The notes beneath the pieces were generated by a model. The model searched no databases and was not told where the DNA came from. It saw only the letters and a list, made by a program, of their open reading frames with translations. A DNA stretch of 64,000 nucleotides from Bacteroidales bacterium (GTDB lineage Bacteria; Bacteroidota; Bacteroidia; Bacteroidales; P3). The translations under genes and the position numbers were made by a program. Position 1 is the first letter of the stretch, and every line of letters starts with the position of its first letter. Shown here piece after piece: positions 48,709 to 59,267 of the stretch. The stretch spans positions 1 through 64,000 of the forward strand of contig JAISIA010000036.1 of assembly GCA_031262295.1 (NCBI GenBank), written 5' to 3'.

Positions 48709-50264
48709 TATTTTGAGGCAGATTCTCCTGTTACTCTTTCTAACCAACGAACCATTGAAAGCATAACTATCATTGAAACGGCACATACTGCAAGGAATAC
48801 TATCCAGCATGACCATAGAGGTACATTAGAGTATAGAATACCGCCAATAAATAATAGTAAGTTACCAACTGCTGTTGCTGAAAGCCATAATCCTTGCATC
48901 AAACCTTGCAAATGTGGAGGAGCAACCTTAGAGACGAATGATAATCCCAAAGGAGATATAAACAATTCTGCAACTGTCATAAAGAAATACATTACAATTA
49001 GAACCCATGGTCCTATTTTCATTGCCTCTTGTGCTGCTGCATCAATTTCTTTAAAGTCGTTATAAGAAGGATATCCATTAATTGCTGATACTATTGTTAA
49101 GAAGGCATAAGCAATACCTGCAATACCCATACCTATACCTATCTTCATTGGAGTTGAAATATTTATTCCTCTCTTACTTAGTGTGGAGAATATAAGCATA
49201 ATTAATGGTGTAAGAACAATTACAAAGAATGGATTTACTGCTTGCCATATTTCAGGTGGGATTGAAGAAGTTTTAACGAAGTCTCTTGCAAAGTATGAAA
49301 GAGAAACTCCATTTTGGTGGAATGAGAACCAGAAGAATATAACTACTCCTAAAACTGCAAACAAAGCATATATTCTTTGTTTAAGTTCTTTTGCCATTGC
49401 AGCCTTTTCTTCTTGAGATATGTTGTTATTATTTTCTTTAATGTGTTTTATAGGGTTTGGAAGATTTTTCTTACTTACTAAGAATATAACTAATGATATA
49501 AGCATTGCTGCAACAGAAGCTATGAAAGCATAGTGGAAACCTGTGTTAAATGTTTCCAAATATGTATTAGCAAAGTTTGTTAAGTTAGAAACATCCATTG
49601 TATTTCCCGGTAATAGGGATTGAGTTGCAAGTTCATTTAAGTTGGCTAATTGAGTTGCAGGCATAGTATCTCCCATATTTAGGTATTGATGGCAGAGTGC
49701 AGGAAGTTGAGCATTATATTCAAAGAAATTCTTATGCAACCACCAGCTACGTAATAATGGAGCCACAAAAGGAGCTATCAAACCACCTATATTAATAAAT
49801 ACATAGAAGATTTGGAAACCACTATCTCTGTTCTTTTTTATTTCAGGTGTTGCATTGTCGTACATTTGTCCAACTATTGCTTGCAAGTTACCTTTGAATA
49901 AACCATTACCAAATGCTATCATAAACAAAGCACAGCAGGTAAAGGTTAGAAGAACGGTACTATTTGATGCTGTTGCAGTGATAGGAAGTGCTAAAAGAAC
50001 ATAACCCATCGCCATAACAATTAAACCTGCCATTATTGTTCCTTTGTAGTTGGACTTTTTGTCGGCTATTAAACCTCCAACTAATGATAGGACATAAATT
50101 CCGGCATAGAAAAAGGAATAGATTAATGCGGCATCTGCTTCCTTCAAACCAAATTTAGCACATAAAAATAGTACTAATATGGCATTCATAATGTAGTAAC
50201 CAAAACGTTCCCCCATATTGGCGAGAGCCGCAGGCACTAATCCTTTTGGATGATTCTTAAACAT
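48708..50264 (-). CDS. POT/PTR family peptide transporter
   Basis: Proton-coupled uptake of di- and tripeptides. The 518-residue MFS protein carries the PTR ExxERFxYY motif (MGERFGYYIMNAILVLFL, first helix), the second-helix motif GGLIADKKSNYKGTIMAG and the FYVFINIGGLIAPFVAPLL block. An insertion of about 50 residues (about 190-245) lies in the central loop, a feature of the Bacteroidota/yeast-type branch. It fits the peptide-fermenting profile with the S46 and M16 peptidases. Promoter as described at 50316-50347. Confidence 0.92.
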   Translation of the reverse strand: MFKNHPKGLVPAALANMGERFGYYIMNAILVLFLCAKFGLKEADAALIYSFFYAGIYVLSLVGGLIADKKSNYKGTIMAGLIVMAMGYVLLALPITATASNSTVLLTFTCCALFMIAFGNGLFKGNLQAIVGQMYDNATPEIKKNRDSGFQIFYVFINIGGLIAPFVAPLLRSWWLHKNFFEYNAQLPALCHQYLNMGDTMPATQLANLNELATQSLLPGNTMDVSNLTNFANTYLETFNTGFHYAFIASVAAMLISLVIFLVSKKNLPNPIKHIKENNNNISQEEKAAMAKELKQRIYALFAVLGVVIFFWFSFHQNGVSLSYFARDFVKTSSIPPEIWQAVNPFFVIVLTPLIMLIFSTLSKRGINISTPMKIGIGMGIAGIAYAFLTIVSAINGYPSYNDFKEIDAAAQEAMKIGPWVLIVMYFFMTVAELFISPLGLSFVSKVAPPHLQGLMQGLWLSATAVGNLLLFIGGILYSNVPLWSCWIVFLAVCAVSMIVMLSMVRWLERVTGESASK

Positions 50265-50315
50265 AGAATTTCATTTTTAGTTATTAATAATTCTTACAAT
50301 TCTTTTTTGAGAGTG

Positions 50316-50347
50316 CAAATATAAATCAACTTATTGAATTTGTCAAA
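50316..50347 (-). promoter_or_regulatory. POT transporter promoter (TTTG-N20-TATATTTG, minus strand)
   Basis: On the minus strand TTTG (complement of 50344-50347) is followed, after 20 nt, by TATATTTG (complement of 50316-50323). The ATG is 51 nt past the -7 box. The match to the Bacteroidota consensus is good. Confidence 0.7.
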
Positions 50348-50432
50348 AAATAAAACATTCTCCTTAATCTTTTTTACCTATATCATTAAAACTTAATTAT
50401 TGTTTATAAATCTTAAAGGTATAATTTTTTAT

Positions 50433-51344
50433 TTAATATCTTATTTTATTTGAAAGAAAGTCCATATAATATGCAAGAGATATTGAGATTGTGTGTAGAG
50501 AAGGACTCTTTGGAGCTTCTTGTCTTAGGTATTGGAAAGAGTTGTTTATGCCTTTTTGTCCCTTTGCTTCATATCGTGTTGTAAAGTCATAGTTGTAGTC
50601 ATACAAACCTATGAATCCATATTGGTAAGAAAGCATTAATTGGAAGCTCTTATATTCAAAACCAAGTCCAATTTCTAATCCTAATTCCCATTTATTTGTT
50701 CCTTCTGTTTTAAAAGTTTCATCCCTATCTGCATATAATAGACCATGAACAGTTGGATCATAACCTATGAAACCATTAACATCAGTTGGGAAAGGTGTTG
50801 TTTCGTGTTGTGGTCTTGGGATAATCTTTTCTCCATAATGGTCAATAAAATTACTTTTTCCTCCAACTCCCAACCCAAGGAAAACACCTCCTTGTGCAAA
50901 GAAACGAAAGTCTTCATTAAAAGAAAATTTCCAAACAACATCAATAGGAATTTGAATATAGTAGGCATTAACATCCAACTCTACATTTTGAAATTCCATA
51001 TTTTGATTTTGGGTATTTAGTTTGTATCCCTTTGTTGTGAATATAAAAGATGGCTGAATAAACCAAGAATCTGAGATTTGGATTTGTCCAATTGCTCCAA
51101 CGTTAAAACCATATTGAAAAGGTTTAGTATCGGTAAAGCCGACATAATTTTTATTTGCATCATAAAAGGCAAGTCCATTGAAAACATCTAATCCCGCAGC
51201 AGAGGTTAGATCACTCATATTAAAGCCTGCTCTAATTCCAAAGCGGTTTTTTGGTGCCTTATTTCTTCTTTGAGCATAAGTATCGTTAATACTAATTATC
51301 AAAATAAAGATGGACAAAAAGTAAATAATAATTTTCCTATTCAT
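50433..51344 (-). CDS. Outer-membrane beta-barrel protein (PorT-like superfamily)
   Basis: A 303-residue protein with a signal peptide (MNRKIIIYFLSIFILIISINDTYAQ). Amphipathic strands follow, including FGIRAGFNMSDLTSAAG, GFNVGAIGQIQISDSWFIQPSFIFTTKGY, VNAYYIQIPIDVVWKF and LGLEIGLGFEYKSFQLMLSYQYGF, plus a C-terminal strand (SLHTISISLAYYMDF). It resembles other Bacteroidota OMP_b-brl_2 barrels and the barrel at 31772. Role unknown. Confidence 0.8.
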   Translation of the reverse strand: MNRKIIIYFLSIFILIISINDTYAQRRNKAPKNRFGIRAGFNMSDLTSAAGLDVFNGLAFYDANKNYVGFTDTKPFQYGFNVGAIGQIQISDSWFIQPSFIFTTKGYKLNTQNQNMEFQNVELDVNAYYIQIPIDVVWKFSFNEDFRFFAQGGVFLGLGVGGKSNFIDHYGEKIIPRPQHETTPFPTDVNGFIGYDPTVHGLLYADRDETFKTEGTNKWELGLEIGLGFEYKSFQLMLSYQYGFIGLYDYNYDFTTRYEAKGQKGINNSFQYLRQEAPKSPSLHTISISLAYYMDFLSNKIRY

Positions 51345-51386
51345 AATTATAAATTTTAACCTATTTGAGTTTGCAAATATACTATA

Positions 51387-53669
51387 TTATTTATTTTTTT
51401 GCAATATATATTCATTTATTGCCTTAGCTGCATCCCTACCTGCACCCATTGCTAATATTACAGTTGCAGCTCCAGTTACTGCATCCCCTCCTGCAAATAT
51501 TCCTTCTCGGGATGTCTGTCCTTTATTATCTGCTATTATTCCGCCCCATTTTTGAGATGAAAGGTTTTTTGTGGTGTTTATTATAAGAGGATTTGGGTTA
51601 GTTCCCAAAGCCATTACAACGCAATTTGTCTCTATTATAAACTCACTTCCCTTTATTTCTATTGGACTTCTTCTTCCGCTTTCATCCTCTTTTCCTAATT
51701 CCATCCTAACACATTCTATTGCTTTTACCCATCCTTTTTCGTCTGAGATGATTCTTGTTGGGTTTGTCATAGTGTGAAATATTATTCCTTCCTCTTTTGC
51801 ATGATGTACCTCTTCTTTTCTTGCGGGCATTTCCATTTCTCCTCTTCTATATACCAAGAAAGTTTCTGCTCCAAGACGTTTAATAGTCCGAGCTGCATCC
51901 ATTGCAACATTACCTCCACCAACAATAACTGCTCTATCGCCATTATAAATTGGAGTATCGTATCCTTGCTCAAAAGCCTTCATAAGGTTGGAACGAGTTA
52001 GCACTTCGTTAGCAGAAAGAACTCCATTAAGGTTTTCTCCTTCTATATTCATAAATTTGGGCAATCCAGCTCCTGATGCAATATAAACAGCTTCAAAATT
52101 CTCCTTATCTAAAAGCTCATCTACTGTTATGCTTTTACCAATAACTACATCATTAATTATCTTTACTCCCAATTGTTTTACGTTTTCAACCTCATATTCC
52201 ACTACTTCCTTCTTAGGCAAACGAAATTCTGGAATACCATAAGCTAAAACTCCACCAGAGAGATGCAAAGCTTCAAATATTGTAACATCGTATCCCATCT
52301 TTGCTAAATCGCCTCCGCAGGTTAAACCGCTGGGACCAGAACCAACAATTGCTACCTTCCTATTATTTCTTATTATTTTAGTTTCTTGTTTTATTCCATT
52401 CTCTCTTGCCCAATCTGCAACGAAGCGTTCTAATTTTCCAATTGCAACAGCCTCTCCTTTTTTCCCCATTATACATCTTTGTTCGCATTGTTCTTCCTGA
52501 GGACATACTCTTCCGCATACAGCAGCAAGAGTAGTATCTTGGCTTAAAATGTGGAATGCTTCTTTAAATTCCCCCTTTTTAACCTCATTTATAAATTGTG
52601 GTATCTTAATTCTTACAGGGCAACCCTCAACGCAAAGAGGTTTTTTACAACCAATGCAACGCTTAGCCTCTATCATAGCCTCCTGAGGATTGTATCCAAA
52701 GGATACTTCATTAAAATTTGTTGCTCTTATTTTAGGGTCTTGTTCTCTAACTCTAACTTGTTTTAGAATGTTAAATTCAATATTTGTTGCTTTAATGGAA
52801 TTATCAACCATTGGAGTGAGGTTGCATTTATGTTCATTAGTGTCTTTACCAACCTCATTTTTGTAGTACATGGTTTGTCTTTTCATCGCCCCGTCAAAAT
52901 CCACTAAGTGCCCATCAAATTCTGGTCCATCTACACAGGTAAATTTAGTTTTTCCTCCAACATTAACTCTACATGCTCCGCACATTCCCGTTCCATCAAC
53001 CATAAGAGTATTTAAACTAACAATTGTTTTTATGTTATATTTCTTTGTAAGCAAAGAAACGAATTTCATCATTATCATAGGACCTATTGCAACAACGAAA
53101 TCATAGTGCTTGTTTTCCTTTGTAATTAATCTTTCTATAACATCTGTAACAAGTCCCTTCTCTCCATAAGACCCATCATCTGTTGTAATGTAAAGATTCT
53201 TTGCTATAGGTCTTAGTTCTTTTTCTAATATTACAAGCTCTTTTGTTTTTGCTCCAATTATTACATCGCAAGGAACACCATTTTGTTTAAACCACTTTAC
53301 TTGTGGAAAGATAGGAGCTGTTCCAACGCCTCCTGCAACAAACAATACCTTTGTTTGACTTAATTCTTCTTTATTATAGTGTAGAAATTCGCTTTCTTTA
53401 CCCAAGGGACCAACAATATCACGGAAGGATTCTCCTACTTTCAATTCAGCCATCCTATTTGTTGATTTACCCACTTTTTGAAATACAAGTACTATTGTGC
53501 CGTTTTCTTTATCAAAATCGCAAATAGTAAGAGGTATTCTCTCTCCTTTTTCATCTATTATTACTATTACAAATTGTCCGGGTTTTGCTGCTCTTGCAAC
53601 CCAAGGGGCTTTTACTTTAACAAAAAATATATTTTCTGTAAGTGTAACTTTATCTAATATCTCAAACAT
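51387..53669 (-). CDS. nfnAB: Fused NfnAB: NADPH-dependent ferredoxin:NAD+ oxidoreductase
   Basis: A single 760-residue chain joining both Nfn subunits. Residues about 1-290 are NfnA/SudB-like (FAD/NAD-binding, with a [2Fe-2S] site in DGTGMCGACRVNVGGKTKFTCVDGPEF). Residues about 300-760 are NfnB/SudA, with iron-sulfur motifs CIGCKKPLCVEGCP and CGRVCPQEEQCEQRC, FAD GSGPSGLTCGGDLAKMG and NADPH GGGNVAMDAARTIKRLG. Nfn couples ferredoxin and NADH oxidation to NADP+ reduction by electron bifurcation in anaerobes. The fusion is common in Bacteroidota. Its start ATG overlaps the previous stop (TAATG). Confidence 0.9.
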   Translation of the reverse strand: MFEILDKVTLTENIFFVKVKAPWVARAAKPGQFVIVIIDEKGERIPLTICDFDKENGTIVLVFQKVGKSTNRMAELKVGESFRDIVGPLGKESEFLHYNKEELSQTKVLFVAGGVGTAPIFPQVKWFKQNGVPCDVIIGAKTKELVILEKELRPIAKNLYITTDDGSYGEKGLVTDVIERLITKENKHYDFVVAIGPMIMMKFVSLLTKKYNIKTIVSLNTLMVDGTGMCGACRVNVGGKTKFTCVDGPEFDGHLVDFDGAMKRQTMYYKNEVGKDTNEHKCNLTPMVDNSIKATNIEFNILKQVRVREQDPKIRATNFNEVSFGYNPQEAMIEAKRCIGCKKPLCVEGCPVRIKIPQFINEVKKGEFKEAFHILSQDTTLAAVCGRVCPQEEQCEQRCIMGKKGEAVAIGKLERFVADWARENGIKQETKIIRNNRKVAIVGSGPSGLTCGGDLAKMGYDVTIFEALHLSGGVLAYGIPEFRLPKKEVVEYEVENVKQLGVKIINDVVIGKSITVDELLDKENFEAVYIASGAGLPKFMNIEGENLNGVLSANEVLTRSNLMKAFEQGYDTPIYNGDRAVIVGGGNVAMDAARTIKRLGAETFLVYRRGEMEMPARKEEVHHAKEEGIIFHTMTNPTRIISDEKGWVKAIECVRMELGKEDESGRRSPIEIKGSEFIIETNCVVMALGTNPNPLIINTTKNLSSQKWGGIIADNKGQTSREGIFAGGDAVTGAATVILAMGAGRDAAKAINEYILQKNK

Positions 53670-54121
53670 TAATCTAACTCTTGTTTTATATCTAAATCGG
53701 TATATACTTTCTTTTTATTTGGAAAATTTAATATAAATAATACTATCATAGCTATTGGAAAAACAACATAGAGATTATTTCCTGAAAGGACAAAACCTAA
53801 ACATGTAATAATTGTAATTGCATCATAGTATATGAATTTTATTAAATTTATATTTTTATACATATTAAGTTTTTCTTCCAATGGCTTATTCCTTACCTCT
53901 AATAGGAATTTCTTATTAGAACGTCTTATCATTGAAAGAAGAAATACAATAATTATCATAACAACTATTGAATAGACTACATTAATTTGATAATCCGAAA
54001 TAATTGCTACACAATTGTAATTGAAGAAAATTGAAAAAAGAATAACTATAATGTCTGTTACAAGCAATATAATATTGATTGTTCTAACCTGTTTTATGTA
54101 TTTTTCTACCATATTATACAT
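53669..54121 (-). CDS. Small four-helix membrane protein, function unknown
   Basis: A 150-residue integral membrane protein with hydrophobic segments at about 13-33, 43-62, 96-112 and 117-136. A basic cytosolic loop (RRSNKKFLLEVRNKPLEEKLNMYKN) lies between helices 2 and 3. No family recognised. The gene is coupled to nfnAB through a TAATG stop-start overlap and lies 74 nt downstream of folA on the same strand, so it belongs to the rnr-purD-thyA-folA operon. Confidence 0.65.
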   Translation of the reverse strand: MYNMVEKYIKQVRTINIILLVTDIIVILFSIFFNYNCVAIISDYQINVVYSIVVMIIIVFLLSMIRRSNKKFLLEVRNKPLEEKLNMYKNINLIKFIYYDAITIITCLGFVLSGNNLYVVFPIAMIVLFILNFPNKKKVYTDLDIKQELD

Positions 54122-54195
54122 ATATTATTATTGAATGACCTTTATTAAGAAAAAAATAAAAAAACTTCCTTAAGAAAATAAGAAAACCAAAAATG

Positions 54196-54699
54196 CTAAA
54201 AAAGCCTCCTTGGTCTTATTCTTGAATAAACCAAGAATTGGTATCTTAATCCATTTGTTATATCTTGTTTCATTTCTGAGCTTTCTTCTAAATGCCAAGA
54301 GCTTTCTTCAATAAAAGGAAAGAAAGTATCAGCAGAAAAAGCCTTATACACTTTTGTGACATACAATTTATCACAATATGGCATCAAACTATGATAAAGC
54401 ATACCTCCACCAATGACAAAACAATTTTCTTTATCCTTACAATATTCCAATAAGTCTTCTACATTGTGGAATACCTTTGCATTATCTAATGAAAAATTTA
54501 GATTATTTGAAATAACTATGTTTTCTCTATTGGGAAGAGGTTTATTTGGAAGAGACTTCCAAGTATTTTCTCCCATTATAACAATTGAATTTGTTGTTAT
54601 TTTTTTAAAATACTTCAAGTCCTCACTAATATGCCATAGTAACTCATTATTTTTACCTATGGCATTGTTTTTTGCGACAGCAACGATTATACTTAACAT
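54196..54699 (-). CDS. folA: Dihydrofolate reductase
   Basis: Reduces dihydrofolate with NADPH. The 167-residue protein has the expected signatures: AVAKNNAIGKNNELLWHISEDLKYFKKITTN with D27 at the catalytic acid position, IMGENTWKSLPNKPLPNRENIVIS, and CFVIGGGMLYHSLMPYCDKLYVTKV. The basic tail (YSRIRPRRLF) is longer than usual. It follows thyA by 15 nt, the standard thyA-folA pairing that regenerates tetrahydrofolate. Confidence 0.95.
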   Translation of the reverse strand: MLSIIVAVAKNNAIGKNNELLWHISEDLKYFKKITTNSIVIMGENTWKSLPNKPLPNRENIVISNNLNFSLDNAKVFHNVEDLLEYCKDKENCFVIGGGMLYHSLMPYCDKLYVTKVYKAFSADTFFPFIEESSWHLEESSEMKQDITNGLRYQFLVYSRIRPRRLF

Positions 54700-54714
54700 T
54701 TTTTTTATTGTATT

Positions 54715-55509
54715 TTACACAGCAACCTTTGCCTTTATTGCAGGATGCGATTTATAATTTAATATTTCTATATCTTCATATTTAAAATCAAATATACTTT
54801 TAATTTCGGGATTTAATCGTAATTGACATAGAGGTAAAGGCTCTCGCAAAAGTTGTTCTTTTGCCTGAGAGATGTGATTAGAGTATAGATGTACATCACC
54901 AAAGGTGTGGATAAATTCTCCTACTTCCAAATTACACTCTTGTGCTATCATATAGGTAAGAAGAGAGTATGATGCAATATTAAAAGGGACTCCTAAGAAT
55001 ACATCTGCACTTCTTTGGTATAATTGGCAAGAAAGGGTATTGTTTGCTACATAAAACTGAAAAAGGATATGACAAGGTGGTAAAGCCATTGAAGAAATCT
55101 CCCCCACATTCCAAGCACTCACTAAAAGCCTTCTTGAAGAGGGGTTATTCTTTATGTCGTTTATTAGGTTTGAAAGCTGATCTATTTTATTTCCTTGCTT
55201 TGTTTGCCACTCTCTCCACTGCTTTCCGTAAATTGGACCTAAGTCTCCATTACTATCAGCCCACTCATCCCAAATTGTAACATTATTATCATTAAGATAT
55301 TTTATGTTTGTATCGCCCTTAATAAACCATAAAAGTTCATAAATTATGCTACGAGTGTGAAGTTTCTTTGTTGTAAGAAGAGGAAATCCTTCTTTTAAAT
55401 TGCATCTAAATTGATAGCCAAAGCAGCTTATTGTTCCCGTATTTGTTCTATCTTCTTTCTCTACTCCATTATCCAATATATGTTGAAGTAAGTTCAAATA
55501 TTGTTTCAT
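54715..55509 (-). CDS. thyA: Thymidylate synthase
   Basis: Converts dUMP to dTMP using methylene-tetrahydrofolate. The 264-residue length equals that of E. coli ThyA. Catalytic Cys146 lies in [13 protein letters not shown], and the block [20 protein letters not shown] binds dUMP. Its start ATG overlaps the purD stop codon (TAATG), so translation is probably coupled. It is followed by folA. Confidence 0.97.
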   Translation of the reverse strand: MKQYLNLLQHILDNGVEKEDRTNTGTISCFGYQFRCNLKEGFPLLTTKKLHTRSIIYELLWFIKGDTNIKYLNDNNVTIWDEWADSNGDLGPIYGKQWREWQTKQGNKIDQLSNLINDIKNNPSSRRLLVSAWNVGEISSMALPPCHILFQFYVANNTLSCQLYQRSADVFLGVPFNIASYSLLTYMIAQECNLEVGEFIHTFGDVHLYSNHISQAKEQLLREPLPLCQLRLNPEIKSIFDFKYEDIEILNYKSHPAIKAKVAV

Positions 55510-56852
55510 TATTTCTTGTTTTCTTTTCTTCTTTGTTCAATTTCCATTAAGTCTTCTCCAATATCCCTTCTATAATATTTACCATTGAAGAGAATATTTT
55601 CAATATTGGAATAGCATTTTCTTCTTGCTCCTTTTATTGAACGACACTTTGCACTTACAACAATAACTCTTCCGCCATTGGTTAGTAGGTCTTCATTCTT
55701 TTTTTCTACTCCTGCATAGAATAAGGTGCATTGTTTAGTATTATCCATTCCCGTTATCTTATAGCCTTTTTCAAATTTCTCAGGATAACCCTTTGATGCC
55801 AAAACTACACAAACAGAAACATTATTTCCAATTTCTAATTCCACTTCATTTAGTTTATTATCCTTTAATGCAAGGAATAATTCCAATATATCTGTTTTTA
55901 TTCTTGGAAATACAACCTCTGTTTCGGGGTCTCCCATTCTTACATTATATTCTATAACATAAGGCTCCCCATTAACAGACATTAGTCCTATGAAAATAAA
56001 ACCTTGATATTCTATTTTCTCTTTTTCTAATCCTTTAATTGTTGGAAGAATTATTCTTTTTTCTACTTTTTCTACAAAATCCTTATCGCAAAACACCACA
56101 GGAGAAACAGCTCCCATACCACCAGTGTTTAATCCTGTATTATTTTCTCCTATTCTTTTATAATCCTTTGCAAAGGGTAGAATTTTATAATTCTTACCAT
56201 CGGTAAGAACAAAGCAGCTACATTCAATCCCATCTAAGTATTGTTCAATAACAACTTTTTCAGAGGCATTTCCAAACTTTTGATTCATTAACATGGAATT
56301 TAGCTCTTCTTTAGCCTCAACTAAGTTATCAACTATTAAGACTCCTTTCCCTGCTGCTAAACCATCAGCTTTTAGAACATAGGGAGGAGACATTGTTTCT
56401 AAAAAAGCAAAAGCCTCATCTATGTTTTCCTTAGTAAAGGTCTTGCTTTTTGCTGTTGGGATATTATATTCTTTCATAAAACTCTTAGCAAAAGCCTTAC
56501 TCCCTTCCAAAGATGCTCCTTTTTTTGAAGGACCAACAACTAAAACATCTTTTAATTGTTTATCCTCTTTAAAATAATCCCATATTCCATCAACTAAAAG
56601 CTGTTCCCCTCCTACAACAACTAAGGATATATCATTATCAATTACAAATTTCTTTATTTGGGAAAAATCATTATCTAAGGAAACATTCTCGCCTAAAAGT
56701 TCTGTTCCATAATTTCCAGAGGAAATAAATAACTTTTTTAATAATTTACTCTTACTTATACTTAGAGCTATTGCATTTTCTCTTGCACCAGAGCCTAAAA
56801 CGAGAACATTTATTCTATTTCTTTTTACTTTTATTTCTTCTTTTTTCTCCAT
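55509..56852 (-). CDS. purD: Phosphoribosylamine-glycine ligase (GAR synthetase)
   Basis: Second step of de novo purine synthesis. I choose the ATG at 56852, giving 447 residues with 15 before [13 protein letters not shown]; the longer frame to 56978 reads through the Lys-rich end of rnr and has no family resemblance. The ATP-grasp core is visible ([36 protein letters not shown]). The usual GSGGREH start of the family is GSGAREN here, a small deviation. It overlaps rnr by 38 nt and thyA by 1 nt. Confidence 0.9.
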   Translation of the reverse strand: MEKKEEIKVKRNRINVLVLGSGARENAIALSISKSKLLKKLFISSGNYGTELLGENVSLDNDFSQIKKFVIDNDISLVVVGGEQLLVDGIWDYFKEDKQLKDVLVVGPSKKGASLEGSKAFAKSFMKEYNIPTAKSKTFTKENIDEAFAFLETMSPPYVLKADGLAAGKGVLIVDNLVEAKEELNSMLMNQKFGNASEKVVIEQYLDGIECSCFVLTDGKNYKILPFAKDYKRIGENNTGLNTGGMGAVSPVVFCDKDFVEKVEKRIILPTIKGLEKEKIEYQGFIFIGLMSVNGEPYVIEYNVRMGDPETEVVFPRIKTDILELFLALKDNKLNEVELEIGNNVSVCVVLASKGYPEKFEKGYKITGMDNTKQCTLFYAGVEKKNEDLLTNGGRVIVVSAKCRSIKGARRKCYSNIENILFNGKYYRRDIGEDLMEIEQRRKENKK

Positions 56853-59121
56853 CAACTTTTGTCTTTTTTGTATTTTTTGGTTTATTACCACCCTTTTTAT
56901 TATTAGTGTATTGTTTTTTTTCTTCTTCTTTTTGAGGATTAAAGCTCCTATATTCGGGTAAAAACTCTCCATCATCAACCAAAGAGAAGGTCATTTGTTT
57001 TTTTAATAAATTTACATCCTCCACCCTTATCTTTATTGGATCACCCAAACGATAAGTCCTATTATTATTTTTACCTACTACTTGATAATTATCCTCATCT
57101 ATATAATAGAAATCATCATTCAAAGAACGTATAGGTATTAATCCTTCACACTTATTTTGGTCAATAAGGACGTATAATCCCCATTTACTAACCCCAGATA
57201 TTGCTCCCAAGAACACCTCTCCTATTTTATCGGAAAGAAACTCTGCTTGCTTATACTTAACAGAGGTTCTTTCTGCCTCAGCAGCCCTTTTTTCCATCAA
57301 AGAACAATATTCACACTTTCCTTCTAAGTATTCCTTATCAACAGAAGGTTTATCTATTAGATACCCTTCCAAGAGACGATGCACCATTAAGTCGGGATAA
57401 CGTCTTATTGGCGAAGTAAAATGAGTGTAATAGTTAAAAGAAAGTCCGTAATGTCCTATATTGTTTGTAGAATAATAAGCCTTAGACATTGTACGAATTG
57501 CAATAGAAGAAATCATTGTCTCTTCCCCCTTTCCACTTATTGCTTCAAAGAGTGTATTAAAACTTTTAACCAAAGCACCTCGTGATTCTGTCTTTATATC
57601 ATAGCCCAATTTAGAGACAAATGTTTTAAAGGTTGATAATTTTTCTGGATTTGGTTCATCGTGTATCCTATAAACAAAGTTTTTTGCACCACCTTTCTTA
57701 TTTTTTTCCTTACCTATCTTCTCTGCAACCTTTTTATTTGCTAGTAGCATAAACTCTTCAACAAGCCAATTCGCCTCTTTGCTTTCCTTAATATAAACAC
57801 CAATAGGCTTTGCATTCTCATCTAAGTGAAATTTTACCTCTTGTGACTCAAAATTTATTGCACCTTTAACAAATCTTTTCTTACGTAGTATGGTTGCAAT
57901 TTTGTGAAGTGGAAGTATAACCTCGGAAAGCTCTCCTTGTTTTTCTTCAATAGTTTTCTGAACCTCCTCATAAGTGAAGCGTCTGTTTGAATGAATTATT
58001 CCTTTTCCGAAAAACTGATCAATAATCTGTGCTTTTTCATCAATAATAAAGACTACAGAAAAGGTGAGACTATCCTTATTTGGTCCCAAAGAACAAACCC
58101 CATTGCTTAATTTTTCAGGTAGCATAGGAATTGTCCTATCTACTAAATATACAGAGGTGGCTCTTTTGTATGCCTCCTCATCTAAGAGTGAGCCTTTTTT
58201 GATATAGTGCGACACATCTGCAATATGGACTCCAATTTCATAAAGTCCATTATCTAAAACTCTAAAAGAAAGAGCATCATCAAAATCTTTTGCATCGTAA
58301 GGATCAATAGTTATCGTTGTTATTCCCCTAAAATCCCTCCTTTTTTCAATCTCTTCTTTGGATATTTTCTCAGAAATCTTCTGAGCTTCTTTTTCAACTT
58401 TTTCGCTAAAAGATAGAGGGAAACCATACTCTGCTAAAATGGAAAGCATCTCTGTATTGTTCTCTCCCTTTGTACCAAGAATCTCGACAACTCTTCCAAA
58501 AGGATTATTTGCCCTTTCATTCCAAGAGGTCATCTCAACTATAACCTTATCGTTCTCCTTAGCACCATTAATATCCTCCTTAGCAATAAATATATCCACA
58601 GGCATAGAGGCTGCATCGGGAATAAAGAAGGCATAGCTTTGATGTATTTGCATTGAGCCTACAAACCTCGTTTGGCTTCTTTCCAATACATCTGTTATCT
58701 GTCCCTCTAATTTTCTATTTTTCCTACGAGGAAATAAATATACCTTTACCTTATCATTATTGAGTGCGTGATTTGTGTTATTGGGTGCTATATAAACATC
58801 CTCCGAAAGGTTATCCACAATTACATAAGCCTTTCCCGTCTGTTTCATATCCACCTTCCCTATAACATAGTTGGAAGGCAATAAATCGGTTGTTATAAAA
58901 CGAGTATCTATCCTATACTTTCCCCTATCTTCTTCTATTAAAATTTCTTTTTCAAGTAGGGATTCTATATTATTTTTGATAGTAATTTGCATTGCCCTAT
59001 CATTTCTCCCCATTTGTGCAGCAATTTGTTTATAATTCATTGGCTTTTCTGGCGAAAAAGAAAGGATTTTTAGTATTTGAGTTTCTATGGTATTAGTTTT
59101 TTTTGCGTTTTTCTCCTTCAT
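56815..59121 (-). CDS. rnr: Ribonuclease R
   Basis: 3'-5' exoribonuclease of the RNB family. In the 768-residue protein an N-terminal winged-helix part (FSPEKPMNYKQIAAQMGRNDRAMQITIKNNIESLL) and cold-shock-like domains come first. The RNB catalytic site is TITIDPYDAKDFDDALSFRVLDNG with its Asp cluster, followed by GVHIADVSHYIKKGSLLDEEA. An S1 domain lies near 640-720 (VFLGAISGVSKWGLYVLIDQNKCEGLIPIRSL) before a Lys/Asn-rich tail. It is the first gene of the operon. Confidence 0.95.
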   Translation of the reverse strand: MKEKNAKKTNTIETQILKILSFSPEKPMNYKQIAAQMGRNDRAMQITIKNNIESLLEKEILIEEDRGKYRIDTRFITTDLLPSNYVIGKVDMKQTGKAYVIVDNLSEDVYIAPNNTNHALNNDKVKVYLFPRRKNRKLEGQITDVLERSQTRFVGSMQIHQSYAFFIPDAASMPVDIFIAKEDINGAKENDKVIVEMTSWNERANNPFGRVVEILGTKGENNTEMLSILAEYGFPLSFSEKVEKEAQKISEKISKEEIEKRRDFRGITTITIDPYDAKDFDDALSFRVLDNGLYEIGVHIADVSHYIKKGSLLDEEAYKRATSVYLVDRTIPMLPEKLSNGVCSLGPNKDSLTFSVVFIIDEKAQIIDQFFGKGIIHSNRRFTYEEVQKTIEEKQGELSEVILPLHKIATILRKKRFVKGAINFESQEVKFHLDENAKPIGVYIKESKEANWLVEEFMLLANKKVAEKIGKEKNKKGGAKNFVYRIHDEPNPEKLSTFKTFVSKLGYDIKTESRGALVKSFNTLFEAISGKGEETMISSIAIRTMSKAYYSTNNIGHYGLSFNYYTHFTSPIRRYPDLMVHRLLEGYLIDKPSVDKEYLEGKCEYCSLMEKRAAEAERTSVKYKQAEFLSDKIGEVFLGAISGVSKWGLYVLIDQNKCEGLIPIRSLNDDFYYIDEDNYQVVGKNNNRTYRLGDPIKIRVEDVNLLKKQMTFSLVDDGEFLPEYRSFNPQKEEEKKQYTNNKKGGNKPKNTKKTKVDGEKRRNKSKKK

Positions 59122-59146
59122 AAAAAAAAATTATTTTTCTATTTTG

Positions 59147-59154
59147 CAAATATA
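59147..59154 (-). promoter_or_regulatory. Candidate rnr operon -7 box (minus strand)
   Basis: On the minus strand TATATTTG fits TAnnTTTG and lies 25 nt before the rnr ATG. The -33 element is not clear. Confidence 0.5.
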
Positions 59155-59267
59155 ATATATTTAATCCATATATTAATTAAACATTTTTTAATTTTTTAAA
59201 TAAAATTTATTTTTAACATTTTTTTAATCAAATGTTAAATTTTTTTTCTCCAAAATGGAAATTGCGA

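Noticed and set aside
51387-53669. NfnAB fusion as an assembly error joining two genes
   Set aside because: The frame is continuous, both halves are complete, and fused versions are normal in Bacteroidota.
56853-56978. N-terminal extension of PurD
   Set aside because: The extra 42 residues are the other-frame reading of the rnr Lys-rich tail; family alignment starts just after the ATG at 56852.
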